Positions 53,782 to 61,519 of a DNA stretch of 64,000 bases are shown piece after piece (the stretch's first letter is position 1; every line of letters starts with the position of its first letter). The position numbers were made by a program, and so were the translations under genes. The notes beneath the pieces were generated by a model, which worked only from the letters and a program-made list of their open reading frames with translations, did not search any database and had not been told where the DNA came from. The stretch is taken from NCBI GenBank assembly GCA_035478835.1, contig DATIJH010000009.1, positions 255,452-319,451 on the forward strand, in the 5' to 3' direction. This DNA comes from DATASD01 sp035478835 (GTDB taxonomy: Bacteria > Patescibacteriota > Saccharimonadia > Saccharimonadales > UBA4665).

Positions 53782-54477
53782 CTAAAATGGAGGTACTACC
53801 GGATCGGGCGCTTTCCAGTATAGCTGCAGCTCGACCCCGCCCCTGACCGGATAGTCATGACCATAATGCTGGATTACATATGGCTGCGGTTCATTGATCG
53901 GCTTAAGGTAGTTCATGATTCCCTGCGGATTAAGCGCGCCGAGTTCGGTGCGGGCAAAAGTCATAATGGGAGATTCCTGGGGGTAGCCTCTAAAGTAATG
54001 CGTACTTGACTCGCCGGTATCGACTACAAGCGGACCCCCTGTGAGCCGCCTGCCAAGCACGCTCGCTTTGTCATACAACAACTCTCCTACGGTATCGTGC
54101 AGCTCCTCGGTTTCAGGCTGCAAAAAATAATCTACATACGTTCCATGCGTAACGGCGCGGTGATCACTCGAGCCAAGGCCCTGCACGCGCAAGTCTGGCA
54201 CGACATGCGCCATGCCGATCAGTCGGTCATCACTGCGGATTCCAAATGCCAGTGCTTTGTGCTCTTCGCCACCTGTTGCTAAATCCGGTACAGGATATTT
54301 TTCTGCAGCCTGGCGAGCATACGCGCCCAGGCCGCGGATAAGGCCGCTGGCATACAGACCGGCCGTTTCGGGGTAAGAAGCAGCTATCTGTGCCTCGTGC
54401 TTGCGTATAAACCGCATGGTTTCCCAGCCGCGGTCGATTGTGCGACTCAAATTATATGGTTCGAGTTGTACGTTCAT
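53782..54477 (-). CDS. GNAT acetyltransferase-like protein
   Basis: 231 residues. ALAFGIRSDDRLIGMAHVVP, followed by THGTYVDYFLQPE and a helix LHDTVGELLYDKASVLGRRL, follows the strand-helix order of GNAT acetyltransferases, although the acetyl-CoA R/Q-x2-G-x-G/A loop is not clear. The start has a perfect GGAGGT. It pairs with a second GNAT-like gene upstream on the same strand. The acceptor is unknown. Confidence 0.5.
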   Translation of the reverse strand: MNVQLEPYNLSRTIDRGWETMRFIRKHEAQIAASYPETAGLYASGLIRGLGAYARQAAEKYPVPDLATGGEEHKALAFGIRSDDRLIGMAHVVPDLRVQGLGSSDHRAVTHGTYVDYFLQPETEELHDTVGELLYDKASVLGRRLTGGPLVVDTGESSTHYFRGYPQESPIMTFARTELGALNPQGIMNYLKPINEPQPYVIQHYGHDYPVRGGVELQLYWKAPDPVVPPF

Positions 54478-54515
54478 TGCATGACCTCCTTGCCCTCTGG
54501 TTGGGAGGTACTATA

Positions 54516-55136
54516 TCACAAGATTCCGGAATTTGGATCTGCTTGCATGGCGAGCTGCCGGAGCTGCTCCCGGAAATCGCCCACCGTACAGTCTGACCCA
54601 ATAGGCTCATTATTGCGTTCGGCAACACGATCACAGGAGTCAAGCGCGCCACTCAGCAAAAGCGAGGCAACATTGTCCGGGTCAGTCATGCGGAGACCTG
54701 GTTCGAACTCCGCCAGTGCGTGCGAGGCTAGTTCGTACGAAAACCCCTGGCCGCATGCCGCCCGGCGTACACATACGCCACCGAGTGCCACGGCGTAGGA
54801 TTTTCGTTGCAGCCGGTCGAAAAGTCCAGCGCTGGCTCCCAAAAATTCGCCCGTTTCCTCGGTCCATCTCGCTTTATAAGCGTAGCCCTGCCCAATCGTC
54901 AGAACATTATTTGACCCAGTTTTTTCGCTTAGTATGACGCCCGCCGTGCGGCTCATCCGGATCCGACTGGCCTTAAACCAGTCCATGATCCGATCAACTT
55001 CTCCCTCGACAGAGCCCGGCCATCCGGATAGCACGCCAGCATCCAGTTGGGCCTCTCGTTCGCTTCTTCCAAGAATCACAGCTTTTTTGACAAATTCAGG
55101 ATCTACCGGGCGGTACACATCATAGGAAATATTCAT
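54516..55136 (-). CDS. GNAT-family acetyltransferase-like protein
   Basis: About 206 residues from ATG 55136; a GTG five codons upstream is possible. ALGGVCVRRAACGQGFSYEL matches GNAT motif A (V-x2-R-x2-R/G-x-G-x-G/A), and the helix that follows is ELASHALAEF. The N-terminal half resembles a PLP-free acetyltransferase beta-sheet. The acceptor is unknown. The two GNAT-like genes lie between clpP and rpoB. Confidence 0.55.
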   Translation of the reverse strand: MNISYDVYRPVDPEFVKKAVILGRSEREAQLDAGVLSGWPGSVEGEVDRIMDWFKASRIRMSRTAGVILSEKTGSNNVLTIGQGYAYKARWTEETGEFLGASAGLFDRLQRKSYAVALGGVCVRRAACGQGFSYELASHALAEFEPGLRMTDPDNVASLLLSGALDSCDRVAERNNEPIGSDCTVGDFREQLRQLAMQADPNSGIL

Positions 55137-55201
55137 GCACTGAATATACACCTACGGTGCGTATATTCCTAACAAATTCTTCCTATTTGTGCAGGGGTGG
55201 C

Positions 55202-55837
55202 TTATTTTACTTTTGGCGGCGCAGTGATGACTTTGTCTACCAAGCCATATTTTTTGGCTTCTTCGGCGCTCATCCAATAATCGCGTTCCATGTCGGCGAG
55301 TATTTTGTCGTATTTTTGACCAGTGTTGCCAGCCATAATTTCGGCAAGATGCTTCTTGATGCGCAGCAGCTCTTTAAGTGAGATTTCCATGTCGGTGGCC
55401 ATGCCCCGCGTGCCACTCGATGGCTGGTGGATCATGACGGTCGAGTTTGGCAGCAAAAAGCGCTTACCCTTTGCGCCCGAGCTCAGCAAGAATGCCGCGG
55501 CCGAGGCCTGAACGCCAATGCCAAATGTCTGGACGTCGTTGGTCACAAATTGCATGGTGTCATAAATAGCCATCGCGTCATACACGCTGCCGCCGGGGCT
55601 GTTGATGTAAAAGTAAATGTCCTTTTTGGGGTCTTCGGCTTGCAGGAATAGCAATTGGGCGACAACAACGTTCGCCGTTGCTTCGTTCACGTCCTGGCCC
55701 AAGAAAATGATGCGGTCTTTTAAAAGGCGCGAGTAGATGTCGTAAGCGCGTTCATAGCGGCCTTCGTTTTCGACAACGGTCGGCACTAAAACTTGCGCGC
55801 GTGGCTTGGTGAATTGGTTCGAGTCATTTGGGTTCAT
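55202..55837 (-). CDS. clpP: ATP-dependent Clp protease proteolytic subunit
   Basis: 211 residues. The catalytic triad is complete: Ser112 in VQASAAAFLL, His137 in VMIHQPSSG and Asp186 in MERDYWMSAEEA, spaced as in E. coli ClpP. The Ser loop reads QASAAAF rather than AASMGAF. INSPGGSVYDAMAIYD forms the oxyanion strand region. It degrades proteins handed over by ClpX or ClpC. A CIRCE operator overlaps its promoter, pointing to heat-shock control by HrcA. Confidence 0.97.
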   Translation of the reverse strand: MNPNDSNQFTKPRAQVLVPTVVENEGRYERAYDIYSRLLKDRIIFLGQDVNEATANVVVAQLLFLQAEDPKKDIYFYINSPGGSVYDAMAIYDTMQFVTNDVQTFGIGVQASAAAFLLSSGAKGKRFLLPNSTVMIHQPSSGTRGMATDMEISLKELLRIKKHLAEIMAGNTGQKYDKILADMERDYWMSAEEAKKYGLVDKVITAPPKVK

Positions 55838-55863
55838 AGCGTTATATCCTCGTTAGCAAATCT

Positions 55864-55893
55864 ATGATAACGAAATTAGCACTCCCAAGTCAA
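55864..55893 (-). promoter_or_regulatory. clpP promoter
   Basis: On the minus strand: -35 TTGACT (55893-55888) inside the CIRCE loop, 18-base spacer, -10 TATCAT (55869-55864). The leader is about 20 bases and contains ACGAGGAT. Confidence 0.75.
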
Positions 55894-55902
55894 GAGTGCT
55901 AA
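55876..55902. promoter_or_regulatory. CIRCE operator (HrcA binding site)
   Basis: TTAGCACTC-N9-GAGTGCTAA, a perfect match to the CIRCE consensus, bound by the heat-shock repressor HrcA. It covers the -35 box of clpP. Confidence 0.96.
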
Positions 55903-55938
55903 TTATTTCCGCAGCCTGAGTGGCATGGCCTACAATTT

Positions 55939-56340
55939 CTAGACGACGAGCGGCGTTGGCTGCTGCAGGTTGGCGTGCTCGTGCGTGACGCGCATGGCCT
56001 CGTAAAAATTGAGCGCTGCATGGTGTACATCATCCGGGAATCCTGCTTCCGCAATTGCACCGATCGATGCAGCAATATCATGCATGCGTTGCTTGGTAAA
56101 GTGAGCGTGGAGCTCTGCCGAGCGCATCCTCGGATCTTCTTCACGGGCTTCATAAACTGCACGGTGTGCCGATTGCTCGGTAGCTTGAAGACTCTCACCT
56201 TCCAGCACGGGCGCCCTTCCCATGTTTATTGTCGACCCTAGGTACGGTGGTCGCTCGAATGAGCTAGGCTTCTCCCCGGCGTTAATTATTGGACCAGTAA
56301 AATATGCAGCGCCGCTCGGGACGCGTTCTGTTGTACTCAT
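55939..56340 (-). CDS. Hypothetical protein between tig and clpP
   Basis: 133 residues, soluble. A probably disordered Pro/Gly-rich N-terminal part (AAYFTGPIINAGEKPSSFER) precedes a helical part (HFTKQRMHDIAASIGAIAEA). AAGGAAG lies before the ATG. It stands between tig and clpP, which are adjacent in many bacteria. Not recognised. Confidence 0.62.
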   Translation of the reverse strand: MSTTERVPSGAAYFTGPIINAGEKPSSFERPPYLGSTINMGRAPVLEGESLQATEQSAHRAVYEAREEDPRMRSAELHAHFTKQRMHDIAASIGAIAEAGFPDDVHHAALNFYEAMRVTHEHANLQQPTPLVV

Positions 56341-56400
56341 GATTTTCTTCCTTCACGAGCAATATACGCCTACTATGTGTAGGTTACAAGTAATCTAGGG

Positions 56401-57690
56401 TTACTTTTTTGACAACACTGCGTTTTTGACGTGGTCGAGGGTTTTTTCGCTGCGGATGCGCGAGGCAATTTCGCGGGCGGTTTCCGGCTTGTCGAGCTCA
56501 GCCTGCATGGCTGCGTCCGGATATTGGGCCTTGAGGAGTTCTACGCGAGCCTTGGTCTCTTCGGGCGTTGCTTGAATATTTGCCTGGTCGGCGATTTCGC
56601 TCATGATGATGCCGGCCTTGACACGTACTTCGGCGTCAGTACGCAGTTTTTTGCGGTGCTCTTCTTCGGTCACGCCTTCGGCGGCAAGGTGCTCCTGCCA
56701 GGTTTGGCCGCGGTATGCCAGGTTCTGGCGCTCGTCGGCTTCCATGCGTTCAACTTGCTCGTCGAGCAGCAGCTCTGGAATGGAAACTTTGGTGTCTTTC
56801 GCGATAGCGGCGATGATATCATCGGCGAACTCGCGATCGGCCTGAAGTTCCTGCTCGGTCTTGAGCTGCTTTTTGATGTCTTCGCGCAGTTCGGCAACGG
56901 TCTTGAATGGGCCGACTTTGGCCGCAAAGGCGTCGTCAAGCTTGGCCTCGGTCGTTTCCTCAACCTTTTTGGCGGTAACTTTAAAGGTTACGTCTTTGCT
57001 TTGCAGCGCTTTTACGCCGTAGTCTTTGGGGAACTTAATGGTAAAGGTTTTTTCTTCGCCAGCTTTGATACCGACGAGGTTGTCTTCGAAGCCCGGTATA
57101 AATGTGTTGCTGCCTAGGAGCAGTGGGTAGTCTTTGCCGTCGGCGCCGTTTACGGGTTCGCCGGTTTTGGCGTCGGTGCCTTCAAAGTCGATCCAGACTT
57201 CGTCGCCGGTTTTGGCGGCACAAGCGACTTCTTTCTTTTCGGCTTCGCGTTTGCGCAGCTGGTCGAGCACTTCCTCGACGTCCTTCTCGGTAACTTTAAC
57301 TTCTTTTTTGGCGATCTTAAGTTTAGTGTAGTCGGGCAATTTTACGTCGCCAAGCACTTCAACCTCGGCCTCGAACTCCAGCGTGTCGTACGGTACGAAC
57401 TTGGTGATTTTTACTTGCGGCTGAGCGATGGGCCGGAGCTCGTGCTTGGTTGCACCTTGGATGTAAAGATGGTTGATGGCGCGCTCTAGGAATTCCGTCT
57501 GCAGCGCTTCGGTGCCGAGCTGTTTTTCGACTAGATTAAGTGGTGCTTTGCCTTCGCGGAAGCCTTGCACTTTAACATTTGTGCTGAGCGCGGCGAGCGC
57601 GGCGTCTTTGGCTTGCCGGAGCTCGTCGGCCTCGGCACTAATGGTAAGTTGAACTTTGGTGTCGGATAAATTCTTTTTTGATACTTGCAT
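56401..57690 (-). CDS. tig: Trigger factor
   Basis: 429 residues. The N-terminal ribosome-binding domain has the signature GFREGKAPLNLVEKQLG; the middle FKBP-type PPIase domain runs from GDEVWIDFEG to FTIKFPKDYG; the helical C-terminal chaperone arms follow (LLLDEQVERMEADERQNL). It binds uL23 and uL29 at the tunnel exit and folds nascent chains. It probably lacks a leader: its -10 box is 8 bases from the ATG. Confidence 0.97.
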   Translation of the reverse strand: MQVSKKNLSDTKVQLTISAEADELRQAKDAALAALSTNVKVQGFREGKAPLNLVEKQLGTEALQTEFLERAINHLYIQGATKHELRPIAQPQVKITKFVPYDTLEFEAEVEVLGDVKLPDYTKLKIAKKEVKVTEKDVEEVLDQLRKREAEKKEVACAAKTGDEVWIDFEGTDAKTGEPVNGADGKDYPLLLGSNTFIPGFEDNLVGIKAGEEKTFTIKFPKDYGVKALQSKDVTFKVTAKKVEETTEAKLDDAFAAKVGPFKTVAELREDIKKQLKTEQELQADREFADDIIAAIAKDTKVSIPELLLDEQVERMEADERQNLAYRGQTWQEHLAAEGVTEEEHRKKLRTDAEVRVKAGIIMSEIADQANIQATPEETKARVELLKAQYPDAAMQAELDKPETAREIASRIRSEKTLDHVKNAVLSKK

Positions 57691-57698
57691 AAGTATGT

Positions 57699-57728
57699 AC
57701 TGTAACAGATCGGCAAAGCGGTCGTCAA
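57699..57728 (-). promoter_or_regulatory. tig promoter
   Basis: On the minus strand: -35 TTGACG (57728-57723), 18-base spacer, -10 TACAGT (57704-57699), ending 8 bases before the ATG. The transcript would be leaderless or nearly so. Confidence 0.6.
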
Positions 57729-57745
57729 ACCGGAGCCGATCTGTT
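57704..57745. repeat. 11-bp inverted repeat around the tig promoter
   Basis: AACAGATCGGC (57704-57714) and GCCGATCTGTT (57735-57745) are perfect complements 20 bases apart, flanking the -35 box and overlapping the -10. It may be the hisS terminator, which lies 24 bases upstream on the same strand, or an operator. Confidence 0.7.
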
Positions 57746-57768
57746 GCTAATTGCTTTTAACTTTTTAG

Positions 57769-59088
57769 CTACAAGTCGTCTTTTTCGCCGCGGTAATCGC
57801 GCGCGATGCTGACGATGCGCGAGGCGCTGTGCTTTTCCTCGACGCCGGTGTGCAGGTTGCGCAAGGTGTACAGTTCTTCTTCGAGCTCTTTTTCACCGAT
57901 GAAGCAGACATAGTGGATGTCTTTTTTGCTGGCAGTTTTGATTTGCTTGTCGGGTTTGCGACCGGTAAAATCGACGGCGATGTTTAAGCCCATGGTGCGC
58001 ATTTCGCGGATGACACGCTGCGCTTTGTCGTAGACGTCGCCGATGAGCACGACGTAGACGTCGGTTTCGGAACGGAGCGTTGGCATGAGGTCGTGAACTT
58101 CCAAAAAGTTTTGTAGCGTCACGTCGCCCATGCCGAACCCAACGGTGGGCACCGGCTCAACACCGAACAGACCAACCAAGCCATCGTAACGGCCGCCCCC
58201 AAATAGCGAGCGGTTGTTTTCGGGATGCTTATCAAAAACTTCGAAGACGATGTCGGTGTAATAGTCGAAACCGCGCATCAGCGTGATGTCGAAGACGACG
58301 TTAGTGACGTTGTTGTCGCGCAGCGCCTGCATTAGATTTTGCAACTCCTTAACAGATGGGTGCGCGCGCAAAACTTCCGGCAAGTGCTCGAGGGTTTTGG
58401 TCTTGAGCAAGCCGTGCAATTTGTTGGTAGCACCGGCGTCGCGCTGACTGGGTGCCAGGATGGCTTCGGCTTCGGCTTCGAACTCCTCGAGCGGCATTTT
58501 GTGCATGCGGTCGATGAGTTTGGCAAGCGTGTGCGCCTGCGTGGCGTTCAGACCAAGGTAGTCGCTCATGATGTGGTCCATGAACTTGCGGCTGTTGAGT
58601 TTGATCTGATACATGTCGTGCGTGGCGCCAAAGCCTTTCATAATGGCATCGGCAGTTTGGATGATTTCGATTTCGGCACGCGTGTCGCCCACGCCAAAGA
58701 GGTCGACGTTGAGCTGCCAGTGCTCGCGCAAACGGCCGCGCTGCGGGCGCTCGTACCGCCAGAGGTTGGGGATGCTGTACCAGCGCAGCGGATATGCCAG
58801 CTCTTGGCGGCGGGCGGCTACCATGCGACTGACGGTTGGCGTCATTTCGGGTCGGATGGCAACTTTGCGGCCGCCGCGGTCTTCGAACGCATAGGTTTGC
58901 TCGTTGACGATTTCTTCGCCGGTTTTGGCCAGGTAAATATCGAACGACTCCAGGATTGGCGCGTCGTATTCCTCGTAGCCCATGCGCTCAACGCTTTCGC
59001 GCATGACGCGGAACAGATATTTTTGCAGGCGCTTGTCTTCGGGGTAAAAATCGCGTGCCCCTTTGTACGGTTGGGTTGATAAACTCAT
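57769..59088 (-). CDS. hisS: Histidyl-tRNA synthetase
   Basis: 439 residues. The class II motifs are GARDFYPED near the start, motif 2 LRWYSIPNLWRYERPQRGR, histidine motif GGGRYDGLVGLFG and motif 3 VPTVGFGMGDVTL. The C-terminal anticodon-binding domain begins VYVVLIGDVYDKAQRVIREM. It charges tRNA-His. GAAGGA precedes the ATG, with an extended -10 box close upstream. Confidence 0.97.
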   Translation of the reverse strand: MSLSTQPYKGARDFYPEDKRLQKYLFRVMRESVERMGYEEYDAPILESFDIYLAKTGEEIVNEQTYAFEDRGGRKVAIRPEMTPTVSRMVAARRQELAYPLRWYSIPNLWRYERPQRGRLREHWQLNVDLFGVGDTRAEIEIIQTADAIMKGFGATHDMYQIKLNSRKFMDHIMSDYLGLNATQAHTLAKLIDRMHKMPLEEFEAEAEAILAPSQRDAGATNKLHGLLKTKTLEHLPEVLRAHPSVKELQNLMQALRDNNVTNVVFDITLMRGFDYYTDIVFEVFDKHPENNRSLFGGGRYDGLVGLFGVEPVPTVGFGMGDVTLQNFLEVHDLMPTLRSETDVYVVLIGDVYDKAQRVIREMRTMGLNIAVDFTGRKPDKQIKTASKKDIHYVCFIGEKELEEELYTLRNLHTGVEEKHSASRIVSIARDYRGEKDDL

Positions 59089-59109
59089 AAGCAGTATTCC
59101 TTCGTGGTC

Positions 59110-59115
59110 ATTGTA
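59110..59115 (-). promoter_or_regulatory. Probable extended -10 promoter of hisS
   Basis: On the minus strand TG-A-TACAAT, about 22 bases before the hisS ATG. The 219-base gap between hisS and the next + gene also contains two GCCGTTCGG repeats of unknown meaning. Confidence 0.5.
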
Positions 59116-59270
59116 TCAAATTTTCGGGCCATGCCGCGAGTGCCGCCGAGCCCGTTTTGCTACGCCGAACGGCCAACCATTACATGATAAGTAAAGGCCG
59201 CACCGAACGGCTATCTATGGCTGCGCAGCGTAAGATATAAGATATTCATCACCGGTAATTATAACACGAA

Positions 59271-59298
59271 TTGCAATTTGCTATTTTGATCGTATAAT
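59271..59298 (+). promoter_or_regulatory. Promoter with near-leaderless start
   Basis: -35 TTGCAA (59271-59276), 16-base spacer, perfect -10 TATAAT (59293-59298), which ends 9 bases before ATG 59308. Confidence 0.65.
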
Positions 59299-59307
59299 TA
59301 GCGGATC

Positions 59308-59799
59308 ATGCATGAGTTCCATACGTCCGGCGACCTTGAGTTTTTGAGTCCCCGTGATTACCGCCGCGAGCAGCAAACCAGACACCTTTTCAGAACGCGC
59401 CAAGCAGTTATGCGTCTACTGCAAGGAGACGCATACGGCAGCAAACCGGTGTACGTGGTGCGACCGGCAAGGCTGTTCACTCGTGGCGCGCTCCATGCAA
59501 CTATTCCAAATCAGACGGCTACACGTTGGATGCCCGAGTCCCAGGAGCGACGCGGATGGGTTCTCGAAAATGTCAGTAATCCGCCAGCGACATCTGTTAC
59601 CAAAGACCTTGGCCAGCTTTTACTGCTCGACGACTTGCGCGCCATGGTACCCTCCCGCTTTGCAGAGTGGGGTGAAATCGAAGACGGACTCGCGGTGCCG
59701 GCAACGTATCTTACGCCGCTCACCGGCCATGCACCGGTGCGCATGGAACGCGTGAGCGCCGAGCTCGAGACGCTCCTTGCTGACACGAGCGCCTTGTAA
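59308..59799 (+). CDS. Hypothetical protein
   Basis: 163 residues, soluble and basic at the N-terminus (SPRDYRREQQTRHLFRTRQA). The C-terminal half contains LGQLLLLDDLRAMVPSRFAE. Almost no leader is expected, so the ATG is placed by the promoter. Convergent with the next gene, with 5 bases between stops. Not recognised. Confidence 0.6.
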   Translation: MHEFHTSGDLEFLSPRDYRREQQTRHLFRTRQAVMRLLQGDAYGSKPVYVVRPARLFTRGALHATIPNQTATRWMPESQERRGWVLENVSNPPATSVTKDLGQLLLLDDLRAMVPSRFAEWGEIEDGLAVPATYLTPLTGHAPVRMERVSAELETLLADTSAL

Positions 59800-59804
59800 A
59801 ATTA

Positions 59805-60293
59805 TTATTCTTCGACTGTACGGTTTGAGCGATAGGCGCCGATGGCCGCCATTATGCCGGCTGTAACTTGCGCGTCCAATTTGTCTGCGGGCTGGCCGTG
59901 TTGCTCAGTGGGGTTTGGCGCCTCGGGGTCAACTGGAGTTGTCTCTGTGGTCTTGGCAAGGTGCTCGTGCGCGCCGGCGACGCTCATCCCTGGATTGGCC
60001 ATTCGGAACTGCGCGTACAGATGGCCGTTGCTCGCCGCTGTGCATAGCAGATCGAGTTCGTCATTTGTCATTATTATTTCGAGGGTGGGTATTGGTCCCA
60101 GGTTTAGCTGCGCAAGGTTTAGCCCAAATGCCTCGGCAATTAACTCACTCCCGGCCATTTGTAAAATGAACGCCCTAATCCTGCTGCTGGTGTCTGCGCT
60201 TAATTCGAAATCCAAGCGCGGCCGATCGAGCCATGCGACTTCGTCAGGATTCAAACGCACGCTGTTCAAGTTACCGGCTGGCTGGATTTCCAA
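59805..60293 (-). CDS. Hypothetical protein with TTG start
   Basis: 162 residues. The TTG at 60293 is supported by AAGGAG 7 bases upstream; no ATG is in a comparable position. The helical core is SRIRAFILQMAGSELIAEAF; the C-terminal third is Pro/Glu-rich (TPVDPEAPNPTEQHGQP) and likely disordered, with a last helix AGIMAAIGAYRSNR. Not recognised. Confidence 0.6.
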   Translation of the reverse strand: MEIQPAGNLNSVRLNPDEVAWLDRPRLDFELSADTSSRIRAFILQMAGSELIAEAFGLNLAQLNLGPIPTLEIIMTNDELDLLCTAASNGHLYAQFRMANPGMSVAGAHEHLAKTTETTPVDPEAPNPTEQHGQPADKLDAQVTAGIMAAIGAYRSNRTVEE

Positions 60294-60374
60294 AACTTTG
60301 CTCCTTCGGTTAGCAGATTAATGTTCGTGCACAAAAGCTTAATTTTACCCGGTAATGCCGCCGAATTCCATGCC

Positions 60375-60403
60375 TTGACAAGCTAAGCACGAGCGCTTAG
60401 GAT
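60375..60403 (+). promoter_or_regulatory. Promoter with a dyad operator in its spacer
   Basis: Perfect -35 TTGACA (60375-60380), 17-base spacer, -10 TAGGAT (60398-60403). CTAAGC-N6-GCTTAG (60383-60400) fills the spacer and overlaps the -10, a classic place for a repressor or a MerR-type activator. Confidence 0.7.
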
Positions 60404-60448
60404 AGCCTTTGTGCCTTGAAAAGATAACTATGTAATCAGGGGATTGGT

Positions 60449-60727
60449 ATGAATCGAGTTGGTATTGAAACTATGGGTGGCGGTGTAGCAGTAGCGGCGC
60501 CCGAACTGTTAGTTGGCGGTGAGGTAACCGAGCAACAGGTCATGCTGCATGGAGCCGCTCGTTTTGCGGCTCAATTCGGGAATGGCGTTCCTCGGACGGC
60601 CGACGCTATTACCGAATTATTTGAGTCGGGCGCACCATTGCCAGTAGCTGGCGGGTGTGCATGGATTAGCGTACAAATAGCGCCTGATGAACTTCGCGCC
60701 ACCACATGGATTGCCGGTACAAAATAG
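60449..60727 (+). CDS. Small protein with a Gly-Gly-Cys motif, possible peptide precursor
   Basis: 92 residues. The N-terminal ~65 are helical and fairly acidic (ELLVGGEVTEQQVMLHGAAR, RTADAITELFESGAPLPVAG); GG followed by CAWISVQIAPDELRATTWIA lies at residues ~66-90. A leader with a double-Gly site and a Cys-containing C-terminal part is reminiscent of a modified-peptide precursor, but no known leader family is clear. GGGG precedes the ATG. It lies 3 bases ahead of the oxygenase gene. Confidence 0.5.
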   Translation: MNRVGIETMGGGVAVAAPELLVGGEVTEQQVMLHGAARFAAQFGNGVPRTADAITELFESGAPLPVAGGCAWISVQIAPDELRATTWIAGTK

Positions 60728-60730
60728 ATC

Positions 60731-61360
60731 ATGCACATAGATGCGTTGCATGAAAATGCCGCCGAATTTTTTGCGGGGACTATTGGCGAGGCGATACAGG
60801 CAAGCGGCGGCGTACTGTCAACGGCCGAACGGCATTATTACTATCCCGGGGCGCTGCAGGAACAATTCCTTGCGAATTTACCATTGCCCATCGGTGCCAA
60901 TCGGCCGCACAACCAAAAAATCGTCTTCCCTACAGCTACGGATTTTGAACGCTTTTCGTCTGGGGGAGCGGCATTGGAAGCCTATGCTAACAATCCCCGC
61001 ACTACCATTTACGAAGACACTGCACATCATGGCGATTGGCAGCAGGGGGCGGCTCGATACCTTATGGGCTTGCTTGGTTATCAAGTGGCGTTTTCGTTCT
61101 TTGATTCGGCGCACGGTGATGGCGGTATCGGACCACATCGCGACAATTGGCATAACGTTGCAGTGCAGTTTTATGGCAAAAAAGCTTGGTGGCTCGGCAA
61201 TGATGTAATGTTGCAGACGCCAGAACCAACACTAGTACTTTCCCCTGGGGATATTTTGGTTTTTCCGCAAAACTATCCGCATGATGTACGGGCTATACTT
61301 GGTCATTCCGTACATTTGTCAATCGAAACACGCCTCGATACACCAATAAAGTCAGCTTAG
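60731..61360 (+). CDS. JmjC/cupin-type Fe(II) 2-oxoglutarate oxygenase
   Basis: 209 residues. The metal triad is visible: His136-x-Asp138 in GIGPHRDNWHNVAVQF and the distal His184 in FPQNYPHDVRAI; Lys150 in GKKAWWL is the likely 2-oxoglutarate ligand. LSPGDILVFPQNYPHDV is the second cupin motif typical of ribosomal-oxygenase-like Cupin_4 proteins. It should hydroxylate a protein or peptide. It is transcribed with the 92-residue gene; a bidirectional hairpin follows. Confidence 0.75.
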   Translation: MHIDALHENAAEFFAGTIGEAIQASGGVLSTAERHYYYPGALQEQFLANLPLPIGANRPHNQKIVFPTATDFERFSSGGAALEAYANNPRTTIYEDTAHHGDWQQGAARYLMGLLGYQVAFSFFDSAHGDGGIGPHRDNWHNVAVQFYGKKAWWLGNDVMLQTPEPTLVLSPGDILVFPQNYPHDVRAILGHSVHLSIETRLDTPIKSA

Positions 61361-61383
61361 TACAGGTGGTAAATAAAGAAAAA

Positions 61384-61404
61384 CTCCAGCATTACTAGCT
61401 GGAG
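61384..61404. terminator. Bidirectional terminator between the oxygenase and tRNA-Leu
   Basis: CTCCAGC (61384-61390), 7-base loop, GCTGGAG (61398-61404). T-rich sequence follows on the plus strand (CTTTCTTTT) and TTTTT on the minus strand after the tRNA-Leu end. Confidence 0.8.
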
Positions 61405-61413
61405 GCTTTCTTT

Positions 61414-61498
61414 TGGTGGGGATGAAAGGACTTGAACCTTCACGCCGTGAGGCACTAGCTCCTAAGGCTAGCGTGTCTACCAATTTCACCACATCCCC
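61414..61498 (-). tRNA. tRNA-Leu (TAG anticodon)
   Basis: Class II tRNA on the minus strand. The acceptor GGGGATG pairs with CATCCCC and an encoded ACCA end follows. The anticodon stem CTAGC/GCTAG closes CTTAGGA, giving TAG. The variable arm is long (TGCCTCACGGCGT), and the T loop is GTTCAAGTC. Confidence 0.96.
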
Positions 61499-61519
61499 GT
61501 GGCTGGTTATGCGGCTATT

